Below are positions 1-10,087 of a DNA stretch of 51,674 nucleotides, one piece after another. The translations under genes and the position numbers were made by a program. This stretch comes from Zoogloea sp. (GTDB taxonomy: Bacteria; Pseudomonadota; Gammaproteobacteria; Burkholderiales; Rhodocyclaceae). The notes beneath the pieces are model-generated. The model was given only the letters and a program-made list of their open reading frames with translations, ran no database searches and was not told where the DNA came from. Location: the NCBI GenBank assembly GCA_023150095.1, contig JAKLLO010000011.1, positions 1-51,674 on the forward strand, read 5' to 3'. Numbering within the stretch: position 1 is the first letter of the stretch; each line of letters begins with the position of its first letter.

Positions 1-354
1 GCCAAGGAATCCGGCTTCGGCCGTCTCACCAAGTCCCACGCCGATTTCCACCGCTGCGCCGGCGACGTCGTCCGCGCCCAGCTGGCCGGCGACGAGGCGG
101 GTGCCAAGCGTCTGCTGCTGAACGACTTCTCGGTGCTCTCCGACGAGACCATCCAGGAGATCCGACGGATGAAGGCTTTGCATGGTCAGCAGGCGCCCGC
201 GCCGGTCGCATCGCTGCCGGCGCAGCCGCCGCTCACGGCCCAGATCGCCGCGCTGCCGCTGCGCAACGCCAAGGGGGGAAAGATCGGCACTCCGTTGCCG
301 AAGGTACGGCAGCAGGCCGCCAATCTGGCGGAAAGCGAATGGGAAGAGTTTTAA
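1..354 (+). CDS. Methyl-accepting chemotaxis protein, C-terminal fragment (CZB-like end, WEEF tail)
   Basis: Open from the first base of the window; the N-terminus and signalling hairpin lie outside. The visible 117 residues start with a helical segment containing SHADFHRCAGDVV and an acidic stretch (LAGDEAGAKRLL). This resembles the last helices of a chemoreceptor zinc-binding (CZB) domain, where the H..FH spacing supplies metal ligands. A Pro/Ala-rich flexible linker follows and the protein ends in EWEEF, the pentapeptide that docks CheR and CheB on chemoreceptors. The next gene is a full chemoreceptor with the same tail, followed by cheR, which supports the receptor call. The CZB assignment rests on a partial domain and is less certain than the receptor call. 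Confidence 0.75.
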   Translation, partial: AKESGFGRLTKSHADFHRCAGDVVRAQLAGDEAGAKRLLLNDFSVLSDETIQEIRRMKALHGQQAPAPVASLPAQPPLTAQIAALPLRNAKGGKIGTPLPKVRQQAANLAESEWEEF

Positions 355-413
355 GCGCCAAATCAGTTTGAGGTCAGACGCATGGGGTCGGTCTGGTACA
401 GAAGGAACAAGAT

Positions 414-3296
414 ATGAAAATCAACATGCCTGTCACCCAGAATGAGGTGGAACTGTCCGAACAGTCTCTGATCGTGTCGAAGACCGATCTGAAAGGCCAG
501 ATCACCTACATCAACCGGGACTTCATCGAGATCAGCGGCTTCTCCGAGAGCGAGCTCCTCGGCCGGCCGCACAACATCGTCCGTCACCCGGACATGCCGG
601 TCGAAGCCTTCGAGGACATGTGGATCGCCCTCAAGGAAAACCGCCCTTGGGTGGGGCTGGTGAAGAACCGCTGCAAGAACGGCGACTTCTATTGGGTCGA
701 GGCCCATGCCGCGCCGATCGTCGAGAACGGCCAGACCATCGGGTACATGTCGGTTCGGCGCAAGGCTTCACGCGATCAGATCAAGGCGGCCGACGCGGCC
801 TACGCCCTCTTCCGCGATGGCAAGGCCGGCGGGATGAAGATCCGCGATGGCCGGGTGGTCAAGGCGGGCCTGCTGGGGCCGGTGAATAACCTGCTCTCCG
901 GGCTGAAGGTGCGCAGCGCCATCCTGTCCGCGATGGCCATCCTCACCGCCATCGTCATCGGGCAGGGCTACATCGGCGTACACAAGCTGTCCATCTCCCA
1001 GGCCGACAACGAACAGCTGTTCCAGCACCGACTGAAGCCTGCCGTGGAGCTGGCTGACATCCAGACGAACCTGAGCGAGGCACGCGCGCAGGCGCTCCTG
1101 AGCCTGATGCACGCGCCGGACAACCCCACCAGCAAGCTGCACGATCACCCCGTCAGCGCCCACGTGGACGCCTTGGACAAGGCAATGGCCGAGGCAGAGG
1201 CCCAGAAAGCCAAATACGCCGCGTTCGTCGCAAGCGCCAAGCCGGAACAGCAGGCCCTGTTCAAGACCTTCGTCGATGCCCAGGATGCGCTGGTCAAGAA
1301 CGGGCTGCGGCCGATGCGCGAAGCCCTGATGGCAGGCCAGTATGAAGCGGCCAGCCGGATGGTTCTGAGCAACGTCAACCCGGCCTACAAGCAGGTCGCC
1401 GAAAGCGCCCGGGCGCTGCAGGCGTATCAGCTCGAGCGGGCAGAGGCGCAGCGGAGCAAGGCCGAAAGCACCTTCAGTGAAACCCTCATGCTGACGGTCA
1501 TCGGCGTGCTGCTGGCGACGGGCTTTGCGCTGTTCCTGGCCTGGTGGCTGGTACGCCGCATCGTGGGCCCCCTCCGTGACGCAGTCAGCGTGTTCCAGCA
1601 GATCGCCCAGGGCAATTTCCAGACGTCGGTCGAGACCGGTCGCCGGGATGAAATTGGCCAGGTGCTGGACGGCCTCGAGTCCATGCAGGTTCGACTGGGT
1701 TACGACGTGGCCGAGGCCAAGATCGCGTCTGACGCGATGGCCCAGATCAAGGTCGGCCTGGATACGGTGGAAACCAACGTCCGGATTGCCGACGTTCATG
1801 GCCGTGTGCTGTACGCCAACCCGGCCCTGCTCAAGACCATCGCCAAGATCGAGGATCGCATCCGCGAATACGCCCCGGGCTTCAGCGTGGACAACTTTGT
1901 GGGCAGCAGCATCGGAACGCTCTACCCCGATCCCGATGCCGCGCTGCGTCGTCTTGCCGGCCTGACGGAGACCGCCCGCACCCAGATGGTGATCGGCGGC
2001 CGGACCTTCGACGTGGTGACCAGCCCGGTCTTCAGCGAAACCGGCGAGCGCCTCGGTTCCGTTGGTGAATGGCGCGACCGCACCGACGAACTGGCTGCCG
2101 AGCGCGAAGTGCAGGCCATCGTCTCGGCCGCCGCCGACGGCGACTTCTCGGCGCGGCTGGAAAGCACGGGCAAGACCGGCTTCTTCCTTGATCTCTCGAA
2201 TGGCCTCAACCGCCTGATGGAAGGCGTAGCCGCCAGCCTGGGCGACCTGGGCCGCGTGATGAACGCCATCGCCCGGGGCGACCTGACCGAGAAGATCGAC
2301 GCCGATTACAGCGGCACCTTCGGCCAGCTCAAGGACGACACCAACACCACCGTCGAGCGTCTGCGCGAGGTGGTCGGCCAGATCAAGGAGGCCGCCGAGT
2401 CCATCAACACCGCGGCCCAGGAAATCGCTGCCGGCAACTCCGACCTGTCGGCCCGCACCGAGGAGCAGGCCAGCAGCCTCGAAGAAACGGCCAGCTCCAT
2501 GGAGCAGCTCAACGCCACCGTCAAGCAGAACGCCGACAACGCCCGCCAGGCCCGCGAGCTGGCCAGCTCCAGCAACGAGGTGGCGGAGCAGGGTGGCGAG
2601 ATGGTCAATCGCGTCGTCGGCACCATGGGTTCGATCCAGGAAAGCTCCAAGAAGATCGCCGACATCATCGGCGTGATCGACTCCATCGCCTTCCAGACCA
2701 ACATTCTGGCGCTCAACGCGGCGGTCGAAGCCGCCCGCGCCGGCGAGCAGGGCCGTGGCTTTGCGGTGGTGGCGAGCGAAGTGCGCAGTCTTGCCCAGCG
2801 TAGCGCCCAGGCCGCCCGCGAGATCAAGGCGCTGATCGCCGACAGCGTGGATAAGGTCGAGGACGGCGCCAAGCTGGTGAATGAAGCCGGGCAGACGATG
2901 GAAGAGGTGGTGGCCAACTTCCAGCGCCTGTCGGTGCTGGTGACGGACATCTCCGAGGCCAGCCAGGAGCAGAGCGGTGGCATCGAGCAGGTGACCCAGG
3001 CCGTCGGCCAGATGGACGAGGTGACCCAGCAGAACGCCGCGCTGGTGGAAGAAGCCGCGGCCGCTGCCGAGAGCCTCGAAGAGCAGGCCCGCACGCTGGT
3101 TCGTTCGGTGTCCATGTTCCGCCTGAGCGCGGGCGCCTCGCCGTCCGCCATCGTTCCCGACAACGTCGCCCGCCTGCCCGAGCGCGCGCCGCGGCCGGCC
3201 CCGCGGCCGGTTGCTCCGGTCGCCCCGGTGGCCAAGGTGCGCAAGGCGAGTGTCGCCGTTGGCGGTGACACGGATGATGAGTGGGAAGAATTCTGA
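414..3296 (+). CDS. Methyl-accepting chemotaxis protein with two PAS-type domains and two HAMP-type segments
   Basis: 960-residue transmembrane chemoreceptor. Residues ~15-115 are an Aer-like PAS domain ([23 protein letters not shown]). A first membrane helix (~170-190) leads into a ~160-residue extracytoplasmic helical domain of the four-helix-bundle kind, then a second helix (~355-378, ending in a WWLVRR stop-transfer). A HAMP domain follows, then a PAS-like block (~445-560), a second HAMP-like stretch (~565-650) and the MCP signalling hairpin. The tip carries the conserved [21 protein letters not shown] Pro/Ala linker ends in DEWEEF, the CheR/CheB tether. The N-terminal PAS lies before TM1, so the protein combines cytoplasmic and periplasmic sensing; the ligands cannot be read. 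cheR follows directly. No own promoter is evident in the 59-base gap upstream. Confidence 0.93.
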   Translation: MKINMPVTQNEVELSEQSLIVSKTDLKGQITYINRDFIEISGFSESELLGRPHNIVRHPDMPVEAFEDMWIALKENRPWVGLVKNRCKNGDFYWVEAHAAPIVENGQTIGYMSVRRKASRDQIKAADAAYALFRDGKAGGMKIRDGRVVKAGLLGPVNNLLSGLKVRSAILSAMAILTAIVIGQGYIGVHKLSISQADNEQLFQHRLKPAVELADIQTNLSEARAQALLSLMHAPDNPTSKLHDHPVSAHVDALDKAMAEAEAQKAKYAAFVASAKPEQQALFKTFVDAQDALVKNGLRPMREALMAGQYEAASRMVLSNVNPAYKQVAESARALQAYQLERAEAQRSKAESTFSETLMLTVIGVLLATGFALFLAWWLVRRIVGPLRDAVSVFQQIAQGNFQTSVETGRRDEIGQVLDGLESMQVRLGYDVAEAKIASDAMAQIKVGLDTVETNVRIADVHGRVLYANPALLKTIAKIEDRIREYAPGFSVDNFVGSSIGTLYPDPDAALRRLAGLTETARTQMVIGGRTFDVVTSPVFSETGERLGSVGEWRDRTDELAAEREVQAIVSAAADGDFSARLESTGKTGFFLDLSNGLNRLMEGVAASLGDLGRVMNAIARGDLTEKIDADYSGTFGQLKDDTNTTVERLREVVGQIKEAAESINTAAQEIAAGNSDLSARTEEQASSLEETASSMEQLNATVKQNADNARQARELASSSNEVAEQGGEMVNRVVGTMGSIQESSKKIADIIGVIDSIAFQTNILALNAAVEAARAGEQGRGFAVVASEVRSLAQRSAQAAREIKALIADSVDKVEDGAKLVNEAGQTMEEVVANFQRLSVLVTDISEASQEQSGGIEQVTQAVGQMDEVTQQNAALVEEAAAAAESLEEQARTLVRSVSMFRLSAGASPSAIVPDNVARLPERAPRPAPRPVAPVAPVAKVRKASVAVGGDTDDEWEEF

Positions 3297-3307
3297 AGAG
3301 CCCGGCG

Positions 3308-4222
3308 ATGACTGAAAAAATCACAGCACGCCGGCCGTTGTCGGCAAGCGCCGCGCCTCGGCCGACCGCCCGCCCGGCTTCCCCTCCGATCGCCCAGCCC
3401 GACCGCGAGTTCGTCTTCTCGCCGGCAGACTTCGAGCGGGTCCGTGCGCTGATTTACAAGCACGCGGGCATCTCGCTGTCGCCGGTCAAGCAGGACATGG
3501 TCTACAGCCGGCTGGCCCGGCGCCTGCGGGCGCGGGGCGACCGGACCTTTGCCGAATACCTTGACCGGGCCGAGCGCGAGCCGGACGAATGGGAAACCTT
3601 CGTCAATAGCCTGACGACCAACCTGACTTCGTTCTTCCGCGAAGCCCATCACTTCGACATCCTTGGCGAGCGCCTCAAGAAGCACGCCGGCCGTGGCCCG
3701 GTGCGGATCTGGTGCAGCGCGGCGTCCACCGGCGAAGAGCCCTACAGCCTGGCGATCACCGCCTGCGAGGCCTTCAACACGATGACGCCGCCGGTGCAGA
3801 TCGTCGCTACCGACATCGACACCAACGTGCTCTCCACCGCCGGCAAGGGCGTGTATGGCCTCGATCGGGTCGATCGCCTCTCCCGGGAGCGGATGCAGCG
3901 CTTCTTCCTCAAGGGCACCGGCACCCAGGCCGGGCTGGCGCGGGTGCGGCCCGAGCTGCAGCGGCTGATCGAGTTCAAGCGGATCAACCTGCTCGATACC
4001 CACTGGGCGCTGCAGGGGCCGTTCGATTACATGTTCTGCCGGAACGTGATGATCTATTTCGACAAGCCGACCCAGCACGCCATCCTCAAGCGCTTCGTCC
4101 CGCTGCTCAAGTCGGACGGCCTCCTGTTTGCCGGTCATTCCGAGAGTTTCCTGCACGCGGCCGACATCTTCCGTTCGCTTGGGCGGACGGTTTACGAAAG
4201 GACCGATGCCCGTGACCGATGA
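3308..4222 (+). CDS. cheR: Chemotaxis protein methyltransferase CheR
   Basis: SAM-dependent methyltransferase that methylates glutamates on chemoreceptors during adaptation. After a disordered Pro/Arg-rich leader, the helical N-domain begins at FSPADFERVRALIYKHAG. The Rossmann domain shows the SAM motif RIWCSAASTGEEPYSLAI and the family motif FCRNVMIYFD. The start is chosen at the ATG at 3308 (MTEKITARR, 304 residues). A longer in-frame ATG at 3281 would overlap the receptor end and has no ribosome site. The 3' end overlaps cheD by 17 bases, implying coupling. The WEEF tails on the two preceding receptors are the expected docking site for this enzyme. Confidence 0.95.
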   Translation: MTEKITARRPLSASAAPRPTARPASPPIAQPDREFVFSPADFERVRALIYKHAGISLSPVKQDMVYSRLARRLRARGDRTFAEYLDRAEREPDEWETFVNSLTTNLTSFFREAHHFDILGERLKKHAGRGPVRIWCSAASTGEEPYSLAITACEAFNTMTPPVQIVATDIDTNVLSTAGKGVYGLDRVDRLSRERMQRFFLKGTGTQAGLARVRPELQRLIEFKRINLLDTHWALQGPFDYMFCRNVMIYFDKPTQHAILKRFVPLLKSDGLLFAGHSESFLHAADIFRSLGRTVYERTDARDR

Positions 4223-4826
4223 TCCCGGCTATGTGGAGCATCTGGCGACCAATCGCTATTTCGATCGGACTTTCGATTGCGATGCGGTGAAGGTGTTGCC
4301 CGGGGAGTATTTCGTCACCACCTCCGACATCCTGCTGGTCACCGTGCTGGGCTCCTGCGTCACCGCCTGCATTCGTGACCGCGACAAGGGCTTGGGCGGC
4401 ATGAACCATTTCATGCTGCCTGAAACGAATGAGGGCTCGGGCATGCTGAGCACCTCCGCCCGATATGGAGCGTATGCCATGGAGGTGCTGCTGAATCACC
4501 TGCTCAAATTGGGCGCGCGCCGGAGCAGCCTTGAGGCCAAGGTCTTCGGTGGTGGAAAGGTATTGGCGAGCCTGACCCAGGCGCAGGTGGGAGAGAAAAA
4601 CGCGGAGTTCGTGCTCGATTACCTCAACACCGAGCGGATCCCAGTCGTGGCGCAGGATCTGCTCGATATCTATCCTCGCAAAGTCTACTTTTTTCCGGCC
4701 AGCGGACGAGTCATGATGAAAAAACTGGTTCGCGTGAAAAACGACACGCTTGTCGCTCGCGAGCGCGAATATGAAGCCCGGCTTCGACGTGACAATGTGC
4801 AAGGCGACGTCGAGCTATTTGGTTGA
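4206..4826 (+). CDS. cheD: Chemoreceptor glutamine deamidase CheD
   Basis: Deamidates receptor glutamines to glutamates, creating methylation sites. The 206-residue protein carries the catalytic cysteine in [12 protein letters not shown] (C51) and the histidine in GGMNHFMLP (H68). Their 17-residue spacing matches the known Cys-His pair of the family. The FGGGKVL stretch follows. The start at 4206 is preceded by AAAGGA and overlaps the cheR end. cheB begins 38 bases downstream. The cheR-cheD-cheB order gives the complete receptor-modification set. Confidence 0.95.
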   Translation: MPVTDDPGYVEHLATNRYFDRTFDCDAVKVLPGEYFVTTSDILLVTVLGSCVTACIRDRDKGLGGMNHFMLPETNEGSGMLSTSARYGAYAMEVLLNHLLKLGARRSSLEAKVFGGGKVLASLTQAQVGEKNAEFVLDYLNTERIPVVAQDLLDIYPRKVYFFPASGRVMMKKLVRVKNDTLVAREREYEARLRRDNVQGDVELFG

Positions 4827-4864
4827 CCGGGTTTTTGCACCGGGTTCGATACTGGAAACAGAGC

Positions 4865-5959
4865 ATGGCAATCAAGGTTCTAATCGTCGACGACTCTGCG
4901 CTGATGCGGAGCATGCTGTCGGAAGTCATCAATTCCGCCCCCGATCTCGAGGTCGTCGGCGTTGCGCCCGACCCCATCGTCGCGCGGGAAATGATCAAGA
5001 CGCACAATCCGGACGTGCTGACGCTGGATATAGAGATGCCCAAAATGGACGGGCTCGATTTCCTCGCGCGCCTGATGCGGCTCCGGCCGATGCCCGTCGT
5101 GATGATTTCCAGCCTGACGCAGCGGGGTTCCGAAGCCACGCTGCATGCGCTCGAATTGGGCGCGGTGGATTTTCTCCCCAAGCCGAAGCTGGACTCGACC
5201 GCAGGCATGGAGAATTATCGTGTAGAAATTTGTGAAAAGGTCCGGGCCGCGTATGGCGCCAGGCCGCGTGTGCCGTTAAGAGCTGTAACAGCACCGAAAC
5301 CCTTGCTGCGAGAGCCTTCCGAGGGGATTGGCGGGGGCGGCGGAAGCCTTCCCGAACGGGTATTGCAGGAGAAACTGGTACTGATCGGGGCCTCGACAGG
5401 TGGCACCGAGGCAATCAAGGAAGTGCTATGTTCTCTGCCCGGGCAAATGCCCGGGATCCTGATCGTGCAGCACATGCCGGAGATGTTCACCGCGTCCTTC
5501 GCGAAACGTCTCGATGGGCTGTGCCAGATGCGGGTCAAGGAGGCCGAGCACGGCGAGAAGGTGATGCCGGGCACTGCCTACCTGGCGCCGGGGCATTCGC
5601 ACCTTTCGGTGCGGCGCGCGGTGGGCGGGTATGTCTGCGAACTCGCGCAGTCGGAGCCGGTCAACCGGCACCGGCCGGCGGTGGATGTGCTCTTCAGCTC
5701 CGCCGCCCGACAGGTTGGCGCCCATGCGCTGGGGGTGATCCTCACCGGAATGGGCAAGGACGGCGCCCAGGGGCTGCTGGCGATGAAACAGGCCGGCGCC
5801 TGGACGATCGGGCAGGATCAGGAATCCTGCGTGGTTTACGGCATGCCGCGTGAGGCGGCGGCCATTGGCGCCCTCGATGACGTGGCGCCGCTGAAGGAAA
5901 TCGGGCAACGTGTGCTCTCCCGTCTGCGCGGGATCGAACGCCGGGGTCTGAGGGCTTGA
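4865..5959 (+). CDS. cheB: Chemotaxis response regulator / protein-glutamate methylesterase CheB
   Basis: Removes methyl groups from receptors when phosphorylated by CheA. The N-terminal receiver has the acidic pair D9/D10 ([10 protein letters not shown]) and phosphoacceptor D55 ([10 protein letters not shown]). A Gly-rich linker leads to the esterase domain with the Ser-His-Asp triad: GASTGG (Ser ~177), QHMPEMFT and GMGKDGAQG. The ATG at 4865 ([10 protein letters not shown]) starts exactly at the receiver; an upstream in-frame ATG at 4823 would overlap cheD and add residues not typical of the family. Length, 364 residues, is normal. The WEEF tails on the nearby receptors would tether it. Confidence 0.95.
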   Translation: MAIKVLIVDDSALMRSMLSEVINSAPDLEVVGVAPDPIVAREMIKTHNPDVLTLDIEMPKMDGLDFLARLMRLRPMPVVMISSLTQRGSEATLHALELGAVDFLPKPKLDSTAGMENYRVEICEKVRAAYGARPRVPLRAVTAPKPLLREPSEGIGGGGGSLPERVLQEKLVLIGASTGGTEAIKEVLCSLPGQMPGILIVQHMPEMFTASFAKRLDGLCQMRVKEAEHGEKVMPGTAYLAPGHSHLSVRRAVGGYVCELAQSEPVNRHRPAVDVLFSSAARQVGAHALGVILTGMGKDGAQGLLAMKQAGAWTIGQDQESCVVYGMPREAAAIGALDDVAPLKEIGQRVLSRLRGIERRGLRA

Positions 5960-5971
5960 ATTGAGCGATGG

Positions 5972-5985
5972 CCGGCGTAAGCCGG
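5972..5985 (+). other. Small GNRA-type stem-loop between cheB and the STAS gene
   Basis: CCGGC and GCCGG pair across a GTAA tetraloop, 12 bases after the cheB stop. There is no T-tract, so it is not a standard intrinsic terminator. It may stabilise or attenuate the transcript between cheB and the partner-switch genes. Confidence 0.35.
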
Positions 5986-6022
5986 TGATGTGGTAAGTAG
6001 AACGTAAAATTAGAGGCTACAA

Positions 6023-6328
6023 ATGGATACCAGCGTCAGCACCCAGCAGAGTCAGGCCAGGATTCAGCTCTCCGGGCGGTTTGATTTCAACTCCCACCGG
6101 GAATTCCGCGATGCGGTGGACAAGGCTCTGGGCAGCCCCGGAACCACCGAGGTCGCGGTCGATCTTGGCAATGTCGCCTACCTCGACAGCTCTGCGCTGG
6201 GCATGCTGCTGATGCTCCGTGACAAGGCCAAGACCTCCGGCAAGACCGTCTGCCTCGCCAATGCCCGTGGCAGCGTGCGTCAGGTGCTGGACATCGCCAA
6301 CTTCGGCAAGCTCTTCCCGATCGTGTAG
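6023..6328 (+). CDS. STAS-domain anti-sigma/anti-anti-sigma factor antagonist (HsbA-like)
   Basis: 101-residue single STAS domain. The conserved motif VAYLDSSALGMLL carries the serine (S56 or S57) that is phosphorylated in SpoIIAA/RsbV/HsbA proteins and switches partner binding. It overlaps by one base with the downstream REC-PP2C-kinase gene, so the pair is translationally coupled. In Pseudomonas aeruginosa, HsbA is encoded beside HsbR, a CheR and the flagellar anti-sigma gene flgM, and links surface behaviour to FlgM and a diguanylate cyclase. The same kind of neighbourhood is seen here. The STAS call is firm; the HsbA role is inference from context. Confidence 0.85.
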   Translation: MDTSVSTQQSQARIQLSGRFDFNSHREFRDAVDKALGSPGTTEVAVDLGNVAYLDSSALGMLLMLRDKAKTSGKTVCLANARGSVRQVLDIANFGKLFPIV

Positions 6329-8079
6329 TGGTGGCCGAGCAAGACCCCGAATCCCTCTTCATTCTTGTTGTAGATGACAATCCCGACGATCTGTTCCTGA
6401 TCCGTCGGGATCTGGTGGCCCTCGGTCACCGTGTCGCTGGTGTCAGCACGGCCAAAGAGGCGCTCGCGCACATCGCCCGGGCTTACCCCGACGTTCTGAT
6501 GACCGATGTCGGTCTCCCCGGCATGGACGGCATCGAGCTGCTCCAGACGGTCCGGATGCGGACCGACGGCAGCTGGATTCCCAGCCTGGTGTTCACCGGC
6601 AGCCTGGACGAGGCCACCCAGATGCGGGCCCTCGAGGCCGGGGCCGACGCCTATCTTTGCAAGCCCGCTTCCCGGGAGATGCTGCGTGCCAAGCTGGGGG
6701 TGATCCTCCGGCTGAAGGCGATGCAACGGCAGGCCGAGGCGCGCAACCGCGAGCTCGCCCGCTACCGCAGCCTCCAGGAGGAAGAACAGCGGCTGGCGCG
6801 CTTCGTGATGGAGCGCCTGATCAACCGCGAGGCCCTGGGCGATCCCGCGCTGTCCCATTTCATCGCCTCGGCGGCCGAATTCTCCGGCGACCTGATCGCC
6901 GCCGCCCGTACGCCCGCCAACGTGCTCCACGTGCTCCTCGCCGACGGTGCCGGTCATGGCCTTGCCGCATCGCTCAATGTGCTGCCCGTCACGGCGCCGT
7001 TCTACCGGATGACCGAGCGGGGCTTCGGCATCGACGCCATCGCCCGCGAGATCAACAGCAAGGTGCGGGCGCTGCTGCCGGTCGATCGCTTCATCGCCGC
7101 CACCCTGGTGGCGGTCAATTTCCGCGAGCGCTACGTGACCGTCTGGAACGGCGGCAACCCCGGGCCGCTGCTGGTGCGCCCCGATGGCGGGGTGCGCATC
7201 CACTTCAACCGCCATCATTTTCCCCTCGGGGTGGTGGATGACGACGAGTTCGACGGTACCGTCGATACCCACGTCGTCAATCCCAGCGACCACCTGCTGC
7301 TGTTCTCCGACGGCCTCATCGAGCAGGAAGATGCCGAGGGCGCGGCCCTGGGCGTCGAGGGGCTGGGGGGCGCGCTCGAAGGGCTCGAAGCCGATGCCCG
7401 CCTGCCGCGGCTGGTCGATATCGTGCATCAGCTCACCGGCGGCAACCCGCCCCGGGACGACATCTCCATCGCCCAGATCGCCCTGGCCGACTCGCCCACG
7501 CGGGTGCCGAGCCAGCTGCCGGGCGAGGTCGTCGCGCCCTTCAACACCAGCGACTGGCGGCTGGTGCTGCGCCTGGGCGCCACCGATCTCAAGCGCCTCG
7601 ACGCGGTGCCGCTGATCCTCGGCGCCATCGAGCAGTTCGAAGGCGTGCGGCCGTTCACCGGGCGCCTGTTCCTGGTGCTGTCCGAGCTCTTCAACAACGC
7701 GCTGGATCACGGCCTGCTGCGTCTGCCGTCGTCCCTCAAGGTGGGGGCCGAGGGCATGGACGTGTTCCTCGAAGAGCGTTCGAGGCGGCTTTCGCGGCTG
7801 GCGGTGGGCGCGGTCGAGTTTGAACTCACCCTGCGCCAGAGCCTCGACAGGGCGCCAATGCTGCACATCGGCTGCGCCGATACCGGCCCGGGTTTCGACC
7901 ACGAGCTGCAGGTTCAGGAGGCCATGCGCGAGCCCACCACCGAAGAAATGCTCAAGGGCCACGGCCGCGGCATTCCGCTGCTGCTGCGGGTTTGCGAGGA
8001 AGTGCGCTACAGCGGTTCCGGCAATCGGGTGGACGTGATCTTCCGCCTTGCCGAGCGGGGCTCCGACGGGCTCAAGTAG
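6328..8079 (+). CDS. Response regulator with PP2C serine phosphatase and HATPase kinase domains (HsbR-like)
   Basis: 583 residues. The receiver domain (1-~125) has acidic residues in [11 protein letters not shown] and phosphoacceptor D60 in [13 protein letters not shown] coiled linker leads to a SpoIIE/RsbU-type PP2C phosphatase (~185-390) with [10 protein letters not shown] and a terminal [12 protein letters not shown]. The C-terminal ~150 residues form a GHKL serine-kinase-like ATPase with an N-box ([13 protein letters not shown]), ADTGPGF and GHGRGIPLL. This exact order is that of HsbR, which both phosphorylates and dephosphorylates a STAS partner, here the upstream gene. Starts are GTG (6328 or the adjacent 6331). 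The upstream kinase or Hpt donor is not in the window. Confidence 0.88.
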   Translation: MVAEQDPESLFILVVDDNPDDLFLIRRDLVALGHRVAGVSTAKEALAHIARAYPDVLMTDVGLPGMDGIELLQTVRMRTDGSWIPSLVFTGSLDEATQMRALEAGADAYLCKPASREMLRAKLGVILRLKAMQRQAEARNRELARYRSLQEEEQRLARFVMERLINREALGDPALSHFIASAAEFSGDLIAAARTPANVLHVLLADGAGHGLAASLNVLPVTAPFYRMTERGFGIDAIAREINSKVRALLPVDRFIAATLVAVNFRERYVTVWNGGNPGPLLVRPDGGVRIHFNRHHFPLGVVDDDEFDGTVDTHVVNPSDHLLLFSDGLIEQEDAEGAALGVEGLGGALEGLEADARLPRLVDIVHQLTGGNPPRDDISIAQIALADSPTRVPSQLPGEVVAPFNTSDWRLVLRLGATDLKRLDAVPLILGAIEQFEGVRPFTGRLFLVLSELFNNALDHGLLRLPSSLKVGAEGMDVFLEERSRRLSRLAVGAVEFELTLRQSLDRAPMLHIGCADTGPGFDHELQVQEAMREPTTEEMLKGHGRGIPLLLRVCEEVRYSGSGNRVDVIFRLAERGSDGLK

Positions 8080-8109
8080 CCCTGGCGCCGCCTCTCCTGC
8101 CGGTCTCCC

Positions 8110-8136
8110 TTAAGTTCCCCGGAGGGCTGTCGATAA
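8110..8136 (+). promoter_or_regulatory. Sigma-28 (FliA) promoter for the downstream chemoreceptor
   Basis: TTAAGTTC, exactly 11 bases, then GTCGATAA. Against the sigma-28 consensus TAAAGTTT-N11-GCCGATAA this is 6/8 and 7/8 with correct spacing. It sits about 100 bases before the chosen chemoreceptor start at 8238 and just after the HsbR-like stop, so the receptor gene would be a late, FliA-dependent gene. Confidence 0.7.
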
Positions 8137-8237
8137 GAACGTCGATGTTGTGGGCTGCCCTGCAGGGGGCTCGCACAGTTAGCCGGCAGCGCCCTGCTGT
8201 CCGGTCGGCGTTCGAGACAGGGGAGTGGCCGGAGATC

Positions 8238-9917
8238 ATGCGAGTACAACTTATTTCAGGCGCCATCGGACTGTGCGCTGCAGTTGGAGCTGCCGGGGCG
8301 GGGCTGGCCTTCGGGGTGCCGCTGAGCGCGGGTTTCGTGGGCGTGAGCGTGGCCCTCGGCGTTTTCATCGGCGTGGCGGCGGCGATGGCCTGCCGGGTGC
8401 TGTTCGTGCAGCCCCTGGGTGAGATGCGTGACGCCATCCGGGCGATGCACCGGGACGGCGATCTCTCCCGCCGCGCGCCGGTCTCCGGTGGCCACGTGGG
8501 CGAAGTCGAGCTTGTCTTCAACGAGCTGATCGAGAGTCTACAGGGCATCGTCGGCAAGGTGATCTTCGATGCACAGCGGGTGTATGAGGCGGCTGACCTG
8601 CTGTCGGGTTACGCCGGTCGGGTGGCGGAGGGCTCCGCCGGGCAGCGTGACGCGGCCGAAAGCATGGCCGTGGCGATCGAGCAGATGACCGCCGGCGTCA
8701 ATGCGGTGGCCGACCACGCCAGCCAGACTGCAACGAATGCCCAGGCCGCGCGGGAGCTGTCGGTGCAGGGTGGCGAGGTAGCCACCAGCGCATCCCGCGA
8801 GATCGAACGCATCGCGACATCCGTCGCCGACTCGGCCCGGGTGATCGCCTCGCTGGGCGAGCGCTCCGAGGCCATCAGCGGCATCGTCAAGGTGATTCAC
8901 GAGATCGCCGACCAGACCAACCTGCTGGCCCTCAACGCCGCGATCGAGGCGGCCCGGGCCGGCGAGCAGGGGCGCGGCTTTGCGGTGGTGGCCGACGAAG
9001 TTCGCAAGCTGGCCGAGCGCACCTCGACGGCGACCCGCGAGATCGGCGGCATGATCTCGGCGATCCAGTCCGAAACCAAGAGCGCCATCGCGGCCATCGA
9101 CGTGGGCAGTGTCCAGGCCCACGCGGGGGCTGATCTGGCCCGCCGCGCCGCAAGCTCCCTGGATCAGATCAATCAGGGGGCGCTGCAGACGATGGAGAAG
9201 ATCGATGCCATCGCCGTCGCCATCACCACCCACAGCCACGAGGCCGAGCAGATCGCCGGCCACGTGCGGCAGATCATGGAGATGGCCGGGCGCAATTCGG
9301 AAGGCGCGCGGGAAACGCTCACCGAGGCCACCAGCCTGCGGGATCTGGCGGTTAACCTGAAGGAGATCCGTCGCGTCTTCAAGCTCGGCCCCGCGGGCGA
9401 GCAGGCGATGGTGGTGCACAAGAAGATGCCCGACATCGTGCGGGACGCCTCGCGCCAGATTGGCGATCTGCTCGAGCGGGCCATCGCCAGCGGGCAGATC
9501 AGCGAGGCCGATCTCTTCGACGAGGCCTACAAGCCGATCCCCAACACCCGCCCGCAGAAATACAGCACCCGCTTCGATGCACTCACCGACCGCCTCTTCC
9601 CGACCTTCCAGGAGCGCGTGCTGGACGGCAACGGCGAGGTGGTCTATGCCATCGGCACCGACCGCAACGGTTATGTGCCAACCCACAACAAGCGCTTCTG
9701 TCAGCCGCTGACCGGCGACTACAACAAGGACATCGTGGGCAGCCGGACCAAGCGGATCTTCGATGATCCGGTGGGCAAGCAGTGCGGCAAGAACGAGATG
9801 CCCTTCCTGATTCAGACCTACCGCCGGGACACCGGCGAGATCATGCACGACATTTCCGCGCCGATTTATGTGAACGGCCGCCACTGGGGCGGGTTCCGGA
9901 TCGGCTACCGGGCCTGA
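8238..9917 (+). CDS. Methyl-accepting chemotaxis protein with C-terminal sensor domain
   Basis: 559 residues from the ATG at 8238, preceded by GGAG and lying downstream of a sigma-28 promoter; longer frames upstream would cross the promoter. Two hydrophobic helices (~2-24, ~27-53) are separated by only a few residues, so there is no periplasmic domain. A HAMP-like segment follows, then the MCP hairpin with [20 protein letters not shown]. The last ~145 residues are an extra globular domain ([62 protein letters not shown]). That organisation recurs in proteobacterial receptors with C-terminal cytoplasmic sensing. The protein has no WEEF tail. The ligand is unknown. Confidence 0.9.
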   Translation: MRVQLISGAIGLCAAVGAAGAGLAFGVPLSAGFVGVSVALGVFIGVAAAMACRVLFVQPLGEMRDAIRAMHRDGDLSRRAPVSGGHVGEVELVFNELIESLQGIVGKVIFDAQRVYEAADLLSGYAGRVAEGSAGQRDAAESMAVAIEQMTAGVNAVADHASQTATNAQAARELSVQGGEVATSASREIERIATSVADSARVIASLGERSEAISGIVKVIHEIADQTNLLALNAAIEAARAGEQGRGFAVVADEVRKLAERTSTATREIGGMISAIQSETKSAIAAIDVGSVQAHAGADLARRAASSLDQINQGALQTMEKIDAIAVAITTHSHEAEQIAGHVRQIMEMAGRNSEGARETLTEATSLRDLAVNLKEIRRVFKLGPAGEQAMVVHKKMPDIVRDASRQIGDLLERAIASGQISEADLFDEAYKPIPNTRPQKYSTRFDALTDRLFPTFQERVLDGNGEVVYAIGTDRNGYVPTHNKRFCQPLTGDYNKDIVGSRTKRIFDDPVGKQCGKNEMPFLIQTYRRDTGEIMHDISAPIYVNGRHWGGFRIGYRA

Positions 9918-9999
9918 CGCCCGGTGCGGCATGGCATGGCGCGTCCGGCGGGGGCGCGCCGAGGGCGCGCTGCCGCTGCTGAAGAGGCGTTTCCCAGCC

Positions 10000-10026
10000 T
10001 CAAGATTATTCTTACCCCGCCGATAT
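10000..10026 (+). promoter_or_regulatory. Sigma-28 (FliA) promoter for cheV-cheV-cheYZA
   Basis: TCAAGATT, 11 bases, GCCGATAT: 6/8 and 7/8 matches to TAAAGTTT-N11-GCCGATAA with exact spacing. It is the only clear promoter in the 170-base gap between the chemoreceptor stop and the first cheV, about 60 bases before that start codon. The following five genes have gaps of 15-40 bases and likely form one operon. Confidence 0.72.
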
Positions 10027-10087
10027 TTATTTCAAGTCGGAGCCTGTCCCATCACGGAGGCAGGCGGTCAACGACGGAGATCGAGTG

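Noticed and set aside
2306-4156. Long minus-strand open frame (616 codons) over the receptor and cheR
   Set aside because: It lies opposite two certain genes; its translation is low-complexity His/Arg/Gly-rich, as expected for the antisense of GC-rich coding DNA.
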